Source: Phocoena phocoena
Taxonomy: Eukaryota; Chordata; Mammalia; Artiodactyla; Phocoenidae
Length of the DNA: 64,000 nucleotides
Assembly (NCBI RefSeq): GCF_963924675.1
Contig: NC_089232.1
Location: 27,664,842 to 27,728,841, forward strand
Direction: 5' to 3'
In this document: positions 1 to 8,325 of the stretch, piece by piece
Numbering within the stretch: position 1 is the stretch's first letter
Layout: every line of letters starts with the position of its first letter
Position numbers and translations under genes: made by a program
Notes under the pieces: model-generated
What the model saw: only the letters and a program-made list of their open reading frames with translations
What the model was told of the DNA's origin: nothing
Database searches by the model: none

Positions 1-392
1 GATGCCCCCCCGAGAGGCCTAGGAGTCTTCAAAAGGGTACCTCCTTTAAAATGAAGCAGAACAGCGACCAAGAGCTCCTGGAAGCAGCTGCACGCCCCCC
101 TCTCCGCCCGGCCACTCGGGACCTAAACTGGAGGCTAGCTCCCCCCTTGAGTCTCCTTTTAGCTCGGGAGCTTGTCAGGCTGACCACCACCGCGGCCATG
201 GAAGCACCTGGTTTAGACAGAGCAAACTCATTTTTTTCCCCCAGAAGCATTCTCACAGGGTCTACAGGCCTGTCAAGAGGAGGGAACGTCAGGGAGCTTC
301 AAGGCAGCATGCACGCAGCCTTCCAAATGGGAAAGCAAGGCTACTGCCAGCAGGCCCCCGTTCCCACGGGCACACTCGGCATACACCCCTGG

Positions 393-870
393 GGTTCCTC
401 ACGAGTCCAAAGGGACACAGGTTACCCTGAGTTTCCTTCCCTGAATCAACTTCTCGAAGTAGGCTGTTCTGCATCCAGCGAACTGCCTCAGCCAAGGGAC
501 GCCGTCGCTGCTCCTCCGGGCCTGTGGCTATTCAGAAGCCTGCAGTGCCACAGGAAGGACGGGACTTAAACTGCAGTAAGAACGCAAGCCGACTTTCTCC
601 AGGAGGCACGGTGACCTCAGGCAGGAGGTCCTAGATGGAATGCGAAGCCGAGGGTTTCTCTGAGTGCAGCTCAGGCTAGGGCAGTGCGTAGGAAGACTTC
701 CACGCCAGGTGGGACGTGCCAGAACGGTGTCCCCGAACGTGGGCGAGCGCCGGGGAAATTAAGCTGCTCCACACGAGAGTGCAGTGCGTTTCCCTGCGCT
801 CGGCATACACAGAGGGGCCCCAGAGGGCTACGGGCCTGGATGTTGCTTAGCAGAGCCAGGTGGGCCTGGG
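393..870 (+). repeat. Ancestral monomer alpha-1 (478 bp)
   Basis: Six copies of a GGTNCTC-type landmark occur per unit, at 393, 871, 1362, 1780, 2260 and 2749. They split the unit into monomers of 478, 491, 418, 480, 489 and 419 bp. This copy shares with its neighbour the block GACTTTCTCC...GGTGACNTCAGG (here near 590, next copy near 1083) and a CTCGGCATACAC element (here near 798). The three-way homology is clear in these blocks and weaker between them. Confidence 0.8.
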
Positions 871-1080
871 GGTACTCCGTGTTCCTGCCGGGAGCAGGGT
901 GCCCACGCTAGCCCCCTAGCTGTCCGGAAAACGGTGCTGCCGTTCAAGGTACGCCGAGCAGAGGGCACCGCCTCACGGGAAGTGCAGCACGCCTCCGCTT
1001 CTGCGCGGCAAGTCAGGGCCTTACTTCTCCAGGCGTGTGCTCGTGCTGGCTGTGCCGGTAGCGACACAGCATGGGAAGAT
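721..1080. other. CpG-island-like core of the unit
   Basis: Direct count in unit 1: 29 CpG and 234 G+C (65 %) in 360 bp. This gives an observed/expected CpG of about 0.76 if C and G are equally frequent, which meets the usual CpG-island thresholds. The same stretch recurs in every unit with only one or two changes. It covers the end of monomer alpha-1 and the start of beta-1. Such CpG density in a repeat implies either low germline methylation or too little time for decay. No promoter element was recognised in it. Confidence 0.7.
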
Positions 1081-1361
1081 GCTGACTTTCTCCTCGAGCA
1101 GGGTGACTTCAGGGACGAGGGCCTCCAAGTATTCAGAGCAGAGCGTTTTCTCACGGCAGCTCACACAGGGGCCAGGACGAGGTCTTCTGGGCACTTGGGA
1201 CTCACCGGAAATATTGTCCTGAGGCTCTTGGAGGAGTCTGGAAGTGCGGCTCTCCTCAAGGAACGTGCAGTGTGCTGCCCATCACTCGGCAGGCACAGAG
1301 AGCCTCCGAGGGATCAACCCATGGGCCTCCAAGTTGCTCCGCCGGCCCCCAGGGGTCTGGA
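871..1361 (+). repeat. Ancestral monomer beta-1 (491 bp)
   Basis: Longest monomer of the first half. It holds the CTCF-like core at 955-969 and much of the CpG-dense stretch. The block CACGGGAAGTGCAGCACGCC near 975 aligns with CACGGAAACAGCCGCACGTC near 1468 in the next monomer. TTCAGAGCAGAGCG near 1133 aligns with TTCAGACAGAGCAAA near 1602. Confidence 0.8.
955..969 (+). promoter_or_regulatory. CTCF-like core motif (putative), intact-G version
   Basis: The 15 bases match the common CTCF core (CCASYAGRGGGCRSY) at 14 positions. The exception is position 2 (G for C), an informative position, so binding may be weak or absent. Base 965 is polymorphic between units. G keeps the GGGC core and occurs in units 1, 5, 12-21 and 23 (also 12055, 31360, 34111, 36862, 39613, 42364, 45115, 47866, 50617, 53368, 56119 and 61620 as start positions). 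C breaks it in units 2-4, 6-11 and 22. The homologous site in the second half has C, so G looks derived. Confidence 0.35.
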
Positions 1362-1438
1362 GGTACTCAGTGAACTTGGAGGGAAAACGATGCATAAGCC
1401 GAGAGGCCTGGGAGTCCCCAAAAGGGTACTTCCTTTAA

Positions 1439-1444
1439 AATAAA
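1439..1444 (+). other. AATAAA hexamer in each second half-unit
   Basis: A canonical polyadenylation hexamer occurs once per unit at this position, because half 2 has AATAAA where half 1 has AATGAA. It could terminate a plus-strand transcript if one exists. There is no other evidence of transcription, and the match can be chance. Confidence 0.25.
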
Positions 1445-1549
1445 GCCTATAAGCGACTAAGAACGCACGGAAACAGCCGCACGTCTCCCTTTCTGCACGG
1501 CTGCTAAGGGCCTAACCTGGCGGCAAGTTTTCACCTTGAGATTCCCTTT

Positions 1550-1561
1550 AGCTCTAGAGCT
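1550..1561. repeat. 12-bp perfect palindrome AGCTCTAGAGCT
   Basis: Present in every second half-unit. The homologous place in the first half (161-172) reads AGCTCGGGAGCT, with two mismatched central bases. A second, 10-bp palindrome (ACAGGCCTGT) is kept in both halves near 269 and 1650. No protein is assigned to either. Confidence 0.6.
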
Positions 1562-1779
1562 TGTCAGGCGGACCACCACCGCGGCCACGGAAGCACCTGG
1601 TTCAGACAGAGCAAACTCCTAGTTTTCCCCGAAGCAGTCTTACGGTGTTTACAGGCCTGTCAAGAGCAGGCAATGTCAGGGAGCTTCAAGGCAGCATGAA
1701 AGCAGCCTTCCAAATGGGAAAGCAAGGCTACTCCCAGCAGGCCCCCGTTCCCGTGGGCACACTCAGCATACACCCCTGT

Positions 1780-2259
1780 GGTTTCTAAGAAGTCCAAAGG
1801 GACACAGGTTACCCTGTGGTTCCTTCCCTGAATCAACTCCTCCAAGTGGGGTGTTCTGCATCAAGGAAGCTGCCTCGACCAAGGAACGCCGCAGCAGCTA
1901 CGCCTCTGGGCCTGTGGCTATCCAAAAGCCTGCAGTGCCACAGGAAGAACAGAACTGAAATTGCAGTAGGTACGCAGGCCCACCTTCTCTAGGAGGCACG
2001 GTGACTTCAGGCCGGAGGTCCTAGGTGGCATGCGAAGACGAGGGTTAATCTGAGTGCCGCTCGACTAGGGCCATGCGTGAGAAGACTTCCACGCCAGGTG
2101 GGACGTGCCAGAACGGTGTTCCCGAACGTGTGCGAGTGCCTGGGAAATGAAGCTGCTCCAAAAGAGAGTGCAGTGCGTTTCCCTACGCTCGGCAGGCACA
2201 CAGTGCCTCCGGAGGGCTACTGGCCTGGATGCTGATTAGCAGACCCACGGGGTCCTGTG
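1780..2259 (+). repeat. Ancestral monomer alpha-2 (480 bp)
   Basis: Second-half counterpart of alpha-1, within 2 bp of its length. It carries several array-polymorphic sites: 1889 (C/T), 2082 (A/C) and 2102 (G/A). These define the 5.5 kb and 11 kb higher-order periods. Confidence 0.8.
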
Positions 2260-2748
2260 GGTACTCAGTGTTCCTGCCGGGAGCAGGGTGCCCACGCGAG
2301 CCTCCTAGGTGTCCAGAAAACTGTGCTGCAGTTAGAGACATGCCGAGCAGGGGCCACGGCCTCATGGAAACTGCTGCACGCCTCCGCTTCTGCACGGAAA
2401 GCAGGGCCTTACCTCCAGGCACGCGTTCATGCTGGGTGCCCCTTTAGCGCCACAGCGTGGAAAGCTGCTGACTTCTCCTCGAGCAGAGTGGCTTTAGGGA
2501 AGAGGTCCTCGAAGTAGTCAGAGCAGAGTGTTTTCTCACGGCGGCTCACGCAAGGGCCATGACAAAGACTTCCTGGGCACTTCGGCCTCGCCAGAAATGG
2601 GGGCCTCAGGCTGTCCGAGGACTCCGGAAACGTAGCCCTCCACAAGGAACCTGCCGTGTGTTGCCCGTCACTCGGCACACTCAGAGGGCCTCCACCGGAC
2701 AGACCAAACGGGCCTCGATGTTGCTCGGCCGGCCCACGGGGGTCTGGA
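2260..2748 (+). repeat. Ancestral monomer beta-2 (489 bp)
   Basis: Second-half counterpart of beta-1. The position equivalent to the CTCF-like core (about 2345-2359) reads with C at the deciding position in the copies read, so the core is degraded there. The monomer also contains the 25-bp segment present only in long units; in short units it is about 464 bp. Confidence 0.8.
2613..2637 (+). repeat. 25-bp segment that defines long units
   Basis: Present in units 1, 2, 3, 4, 6 and 8 (2613-2637, 5388-5412, 8163-8187, 10938-10962, 16464-16488, 21990-22014) and absent from all other complete units. The homologous place in half 1 (near 1225-1250) has a comparable length, so the long state is ancestral and the short state is a deletion. 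Short units also differ by A to T and C to G in the next 15 bases, both toward the half-1 sequence. Confidence 0.9.
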
Positions 2749-3167
2749 GGTACTCGGTGACCTTGGAGGGACAATGATGCCCCCCCGAGAGGCCTAGGAG
2801 TCTTCAAAAGGGTACCTCCTTTAAAATGAAGCAGAACAGCGACCAAGAGCTCCTGGAAGCAGCTGCACGTCCCCCTCTCCGCCCGGCCACTCGGGACCTA
2901 AACTGGAGGCTAGCTCCCCCCTTGAGTCTCCTTTTAGCTCGGGAGCTTGTCAGGCTGACCACCACCGCGGCCATGGAAGCACCTGGTTTAGACAGAGCAA
3001 ACTCATTTTTTTCCCCCAGAAGCATTCTCACAGGGTCTACAGGCCTGTCAAGAGGAGGGAACGTCAGGGAGCTTCAAGGCAGCATGCACGCAGCCTTCCA
3101 AATGGGAAAGCAAGGCTACTGCCAGCAGGCCCCCGTTCCCACGGGCACACTCGGCATACACCCCTGG
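2749..3167 (+). repeat. Ancestral monomer gamma-2 (419 bp), spanning the unit 1/2 junction
   Basis: Counterpart of gamma-1 with the same 3' gap. It contains the C7 run at the unit start, the variable C-tract (95-100 in unit 1 numbering) and a T7C5 tract near 3006-3017. These homopolymers are the main sites of one-base length change in the array. Confidence 0.78.
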
Positions 3168-5550
3168 GGTTCCTCACGAGTCCAAAGGGACACAGGTTAC
3201 CCTGAGTTTCCTTCCCTGAATCAACTTCTCGAAGTAGGCTGTTCTGCATCCAGCGAACTGCCTCAGCCAAGGGACGCCGTCGCTGCTCCTCCGGGCCTGT
3301 GGCTATTCAGAAGCCTGCAGTGCCACAGGAAGGACGGGACTCAAATTGCAGTAAGAACGCAAGCCGACTTTCTCCAGGAGGCACGGTGACCTCAGGCAGG
3401 AGGTCCTAGATGGAATGCGAAGCCGAGGGTTTCTCTGAGTGCAGCTCAGGCTAGGGCAGTGCGTAGGAAGACTTCCACGCCAGGTGGGACGTGCCAGAAC
3501 GGTGTCCCCGAACGTGGGCGAGCGCCGGGGAAATTAAGCTGCTCCACACGAGAGTGCAGTGCGTTTCCCTGCGCTCGGCATACACAGAGGGGCCCCAGAG
3601 GGCTACGGGCCTGGATGTTGCTTAGCAGAGCCAGGTGGGCCTGGGGGTACTCCGTGTTCCTGCCGGGAGCAGGGTGCCCACGCTAGCCCCCTAGCTGTCC
3701 GGAAAACGGTGCTGCCGTTCAAGGTACGCCGAGCAGAGGCCACCGCCTCACGGGAAGTGCAGCACGCCTCCGCTTCTGCGCGGCAAGTCAGGGCCTTACT
3801 TCTCCAGGCGTGTGCTCGTGCTGGCTGTGCCGGTAGCGACACAGCATGGGAAGATGCTGACTTTCTCCTCGAGCAGGGTGACTTCAGGGACGAGGGCCTC
3901 CAAGTATTCAGAGCAGAGCGTTTTCGCACGGCAGCTCACACAGGGGCCAGGACGAGGTCTTCTGGGCACTTCGGACTCACCGGAAATATTGTCCTGAGGC
4001 TCTTCGAGGAGTCTGGAAGTGCGGCTCTCCTCAAGGAACGTGCAGTGTGCTGCCCATCACTCGGCAGGCACAGAGGGCCTCCGAGGGATCAACCCATGGG
4101 CCTCCAAGTTGCTCCGCCGGCCCCCAGGGGTCTGGAGGTACTCAGTGAACTTGGAGGGAAAACGATGCATAAGCCGAGAGGCCTGGGAGTCCCCAAAAGG
4201 GTACTTCCTTTAAAATAAAGCCTATAAGCGACTAAGAACGCACGGAAACAGCCGCACGTCTCCCTTTCTGCACGGCTGCTAAGGGCCTAACCTGGCGGCA
4301 AGTTTTCACCTTGAGATTCCCTTTAGCTCTAGAGCTTGTCAGGCGGACCACCACCGCGGCCACGGAAGCACCTGGTTCAGACAGAGCAAACTCCTAGTTT
4401 TCCCCGAAGCAGTCTTACGGTGTTTACAGGCCTGTCAAGAGCAGGCAATGTCAGGGAGCTTCAAGGCAGCATGAAAGCAGCCTTCCAAATGGGAAAGCAA
4501 GGCTACTCCCAGCAGGCCCCCGTTCCCGTGGGCACACTCAGCATACACCCCTGTGGTTTCTAAGAAGTCCAAAGGGACACAGGTTACCCTGTGGTTCCTT
4601 CCCTGAATCAACTCCTCCAAGTGGGGTGTTCTGCATCAAGGAAGCTGCCTCGACCAAGGAACGCCGCAGCAGCTACGCCTCTGGGCCTGTGGCTATCCAA
4701 AAGCCTGCAGTGCCACAGGAAGAACAGAACTGAAATTGCAGTAGGTACGCAGGCCCACCTTCTCTAGGAGGCACGGTGACTTCAGGCCGGAGGTCCTAGG
4801 TGGCATGCGAAGACGAGGGTTAATCTGAGTGCCGCTCGACTAGGGCCATGCGTGAGAAGACTTCCACGCCAGGTGGGACGTGCCAGAACGGTGTTCCCGA
4901 ACGTGTGCGAGTGCCTGGGAAATGAAGCTGCTCCAAAAGAGAGTGCAGTGCGTTTCCCTACGCTCGGCAGGCACACAGTGCCTCCGGAGGGCTACTGGCC
5001 TGGATGCTGATTAGCAGACCCACGGGGTCCTGTGGGTACTCAGTGTTCCTGCCGGGAGCAGGGTGCCCACGCGAGCCTCCTAGGTGTCCAGAAAACTGTG
5101 CTGCAGTTAGAGACATGCCGAGCAGGGGCCACGGCCTCATGGAAACTGCTGCACGCCTCCGCTTCTGCACGGAAAGCAGGGCCTTACCTCCAGGCACGCG
5201 TTCATGCTGGGTGCCCCTTTAGCGCCACAGCGTGGAAAGCTGCTGACTTCTCCTCGAGCAGAGTGGCTTTAGGGACGAGGTCCTCGAAGTAGTCAGAGCA
5301 GAGTGTTTTCTCACGGCGGCTCACGCAAGGGCCATGACAAAGACTTCCTGGGCACTTCGGCCTCGCCAGAAATGGGGGCCTGAGGCTGTCCGAGGACTCC
5401 GGAAACGTAGCCCTCCACAAGGAACCTGCCGTGTGTTGCCCGTCACTCGGCACACTCAGAGGGCCTCCACCGGACAGACCAAACGGGCCTCGATGTTGCT
5501 CGGCCGGCCCACGGGGGTCTGGAGGTACTCGGTGACCTTGGAGGGACAAT
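2776..5550 (+). repeat. Repeat unit 2 (long type, 2775 bp)
   Basis: First of three near-identical copies (units 2-4). The C-tract reads T plus five C. It has TCAAAT instead of TTAAAC at the 566-571 position, C at the 965 position, and CTGAGG before the 25-bp segment. Private or rare changes: G at 1151 (shared with unit 5), C for G near 1197, and C at 1230 (shared with unit 8). Confidence 0.97.
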
Positions 5551-8325
5551 GATGCCCCCCCGAGAGGCCTAGGAGTCTTCAAAAGGGTACCTCCTTTAAA
5601 ATGAAGCAGAACAGTGACCAAGAGCTCCTGGAAGCAGCTGCACGTCCCCCTCTCCGCCCGGCCACTCGGGACCTAAACTGGAGGCTAGCTCCCCCCTTGA
5701 GTCTCCTTTTAGCTCGGGAGCTTGTCAGGCTGACCACCACCGCGGCCATGGAAGCACCTGGTTTAGACAGAGCAAACTCATTTTTTTCCCCCAGAAGCAT
5801 TCTCACAGGGTCTACAGGCCTGTCAAGAGGAGGGAACGTCAGGGAGCTTCAAGGCAGCATGCACGCAGCCTTCCAAATGGGAAAGCAAGGCTACTGCCAG
5901 CAGGCCCCCGTTCCCACGGGCACACTCGGCATACACCCCTGGGGTTCCTCACGAGTCCAAAGGGACACAGGTTACCCTGAGTTTCCTTCCCTGAATCAAC
6001 TTCTCGAAGTAGGCTGTTCTGCATCCAGCGAACTGCCTCAGCCAAGGGACGCCGTCGCTGCTCCTCCGGGCCTGTGGCTATTCAGAAGCCTGCAGTGCCA
6101 CAGGAAGGACGGGACTCAAATTGCAGTAAGAACGCAAGCCGACTTTCTCCAGGAGGCACGGTGACCTCAGGCAGGAGGTCCTAGATGGAATGCGAAGCCG
6201 AGGGTTTCTCTGAGTGCAGCTCAGGCTAGGGCAGTGCGTAGGAAGACTTCCACGCCAGGTGGGACGTGCCAGAACGGTGTCCCCGAACGTGGGCGAGCGC
6301 CGGGGAAATTAAGCTGCTCCACACGAGAGTGCAGTGCGTTTCCCTGCGCTCGGCATACACAGAGGGGCCCCAGAGGGCTACGGGCCTGGATGTTGCTTAG
6401 CAGAGCCAGGTGGGCCTGGGGGTACTCCGTGTTCCTGCCGGGAGCAGGGTGCCCACGCTAGCCCCCTAGCTGTCCGGAAAACGGTGCTGCCGTTCAAGGT
6501 ACGCCGAGCAGAGGCCACCGCCTCACGGGAAGTGCAGCACGCCTCCGCTTCTGCGCGGCAAGTCAGGGCCTTACTTCTCCAGGCGTGTGCTCGTGCTGGC
6601 TGTGCCGGTAGCGACACAGCATGGGAAGATGCTGACTTTCTCCTCGAGCAGGGTGACTTCAGGGACGAGGGCCTCCAAGTATTCAGAGCAGAGCGTTTTC
6701 TCACGGCAGCTCACACAGGGGCCAGGACGAGGTCTTCTGGGCACTTGGGACTCACCGGAAATATTGTCCTGAGGCTCTTGGAGGAGTCTGGAAGTGCGGC
6801 TCTCCTCAAGGAACGTGCAGTGTGCTGCCCATCACTCGGCAGGCACAGAGGGCCTCCGAGGGATCAACCCATGGGCCTCCAAGTTGCTCCGCCGGCCCCC
6901 AGGGGTCTGGAGGTACTCAGTGAACTTGGAGGGAAAACGATGCATAAGCCGAGAGGCCTGGGAGTCCCCAAAAGGGTACTTCCTTTAAAATAAAGCCTAT
7001 AAGCGACTAAGAACGCACGGAAACAGCCGCACGTCTCCCTTTCTGCACGGCTGCTAAGGGCCTAACCTGGCGGCAAGTTTTCACCTTGAGATTCCCTTTA
7101 GCTCTAGAGCTTGTCAGGCGGACCACCACCGCGGCCACGGAAGCACCTGGTTCAGACAGAGCAAACTCCTAGTTTTCCCCGAAGCAGTCTTACGGTGTTT
7201 ACAGGCCTGTCAAGAGCAGGCAATGTCAGGGAGCTTCAAGGCAGCATGAAAGCAGCCTTCCAAATGGGAAAGCAAGGCTACTCCCAGCAGGCCCCCGTTC
7301 CCGTGGGCACACTCAGCATACACCCCTGTGGTTTCTAAGAAGTCCAAAGGGACACAGGTTACCCTGTGGTTCCTTCCCTGAATCAACTCCTCCAAGTGGG
7401 GTGTTCTGCATCAAGGAAGCTGCCTCGACCAAGGAACGCCGCAGCAGCTACGCCTCTGGGCCTGTGGCTATCCAAAAGCCTGCAGTGCCACAGGAAGAAC
7501 AGAACTGAAATTGCAGTAGGTACGCAGGCCCACCTTCTCTAGGAGGCACGGTGACTTCAGGCCGGAGGTCCTAGGTGGCATGCGAAGACGAGGGTTAATC
7601 TGAGTGCCGCTCGACTAGGGCCATGCGTGAGAAGACTTCCACGCCAGGTGGGACGTGCCAGAACGGTGTTCCCGAACGTGTGCGAGTGCCTGGGAAATGA
7701 AGCTGCTCCAAAAGAGAGTGCAGTGCGTTTCCCTACGCTCGGCAGGCACACAGTGCCTCCGGAGGGCTACTGGCCTGGATGCTGATTAGCAGACCCACGG
7801 GGTCCTGTGGGTACTCAGTGTTCCTGCCGGGAGCAGGGTGCCCACGCGAGCCTCCTAGGTGTCCAGAAAACTGTGCTGCAGTTAGAGACATGCCGAGCAG
7901 GGGCCACGGCCTCATGGAAACTGCTGCACGCCTCCGCTTCTGCACGGAAAGCAGGGCCTTACCTCCAGGCACGCGTTCATGCTGGGTGCCCCTTTAGCGC
8001 CACAGCGTGGAAAGCTGCTGACTTCTCCTCGAGCAGAGTGGCTTTAGGGACGAGGTCCTCGAAGTAGTCAGAGCAGAGTGTTTTCTCACGGCGGCTCACG
8101 CAAGGGCCATGACAAAGACTTCCTGGGCACTTCGGCCTCGCCAGAAATGGGGGCCTGAGGCTGTCCGAGGACTCCGGAAACGTAGCCCTCCACAAGGAAC
8201 CTGCCGTGTGTTGCCCGTCACTCGGCACACTCAGAGGGCCTCCACCGGACAGACCAAACGGGCCTCGATGTTGCTCGGCCGGCCCACGGGGGTCTGGAGG
8301 TACTCGGTGACCTTGGAGGGACAAT
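5551..8325 (+). repeat. Repeat unit 3 (long type, 2775 bp)
   Basis: Same haplotype as unit 2 at the C-tract, the 566-571 site, 965 and the 25-bp segment. It also has T for C at the 65 position (AACAGTGACC), a CpG to TpG change shared only with unit 4. Units 3 and 4 are thus the closest pair here. Confidence 0.97.

Larger units (their letters stand above)
1..1388 (+). repeat. First half-unit (about 1.39 kb) of unit 1
   Basis: Aligns end to end with 1389-2775. Paired landmarks include the GATGC start (1 and 1389), the GAGAGGCCT block, AGCTTGTCAGGC (169 region and 1558 region), ACAGGCCTGTCAAG (about 269 and 1650), GAGTGCAGTGCGTTTCCCT (777 and 2166) and TCTGGAGGTACTC/TACTCGG near the ends. Identity is about 80-85 % by eye, with only small indels. 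The 2.75 kb unit is thus an old dimer that has since been homogenised as a dimer. Confidence 0.93.
1362..1779 (+). repeat. Ancestral monomer gamma-1 (418 bp)
   Basis: Shorter than its relatives because of a gap at its 3' end. The distance from the CTCGGCATACAC-type element to the next GGTNCTC landmark is about 18 bp here and in gamma-2, but 73-78 bp in the alpha and beta monomers. A loss of about 55-60 bp before the half-unit was duplicated explains this, because both gamma copies share it. Confidence 0.78.
1..2775 (+). repeat. Repeat unit 1 (long type, 2775 bp)
   Basis: Reference copy for the position numbers used in other entries. The C-tract at 95-100 has six C. It carries TTAAAC at 566-571, G at 965 (intact CTCF-like core), C at 996, A at 1301 (shared only with unit 22), A at 2501, and the 25-bp segment at 2613-2637. 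It differs from long units 2-4 by CTCAGG rather than CTGAGG just before that segment, which is the state seen in short units. It therefore combines left-block and right-block alleles. Confidence 0.97.
1389..2775 (+). repeat. Second half-unit (about 1.39 kb) of unit 1
   Basis: Diverged partner of 1-1388. Differences from half 1 are fixed across the array: for example AATAAA at 1439-1444 where half 1 has AATGAA, and a perfect 12-bp palindrome at 1550-1561 where half 1 has an imperfect one at 161-172. In short units this half is about 25 bp shorter because of the deletion at the position equivalent to 2613-2637. Confidence 0.93.

Noticed and set aside
51..569. 172-codon ATG-started frame (187 codons in units 2-4 and 5)
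   Set aside because: The C-tract length change breaks the frame in 15 of 24 copies, and one base at 567 changes its length by 15 codons. Composition is low in structure, and no family is recognised. Conservation is no higher than that of surrounding DNA.
859..899. G-quadruplex candidate (four G runs)
   Set aside because: The runs are separated by a loop of about 17 bases, so a stable structure is doubtful.
905..925. Second CTCF-like core on the minus strand (AGGGGGC)
   Set aside because: Only about 10 of 15 consensus positions match, with both flanks poor.
828..1154. Minus-strand 108-codon frame and other 60-140 codon frames on both strands
   Set aside because: Almost all start at GTG or TTG and overlap each other in several frames. 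They are expected by chance in 58-65 % G+C sequence and repeat only because the DNA repeats.
784..1443. 219-codon open frame, kept in most units
   Set aside because: It starts at GTG; its first in-frame ATG is near 1321, leaving about 40 codons. No domain is recognisable. Among the variants I noted, eight change the residue and five are silent, with no sign of strong constraint. Unit 11 has a frame-changing T near its start. The homologous frame in the second half is not open.
3944..3985. Possible CENP-B box (TTCG....A..CGGG) in unit 2 near the CTTCGGACTCACCGG stretch
   Set aside because: TTCG and CGG are present, but the central A and the last G are missing, and most units lack even the TTCG here. 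I found no full match on either strand in the unit, so a CENP-B role is not supported.
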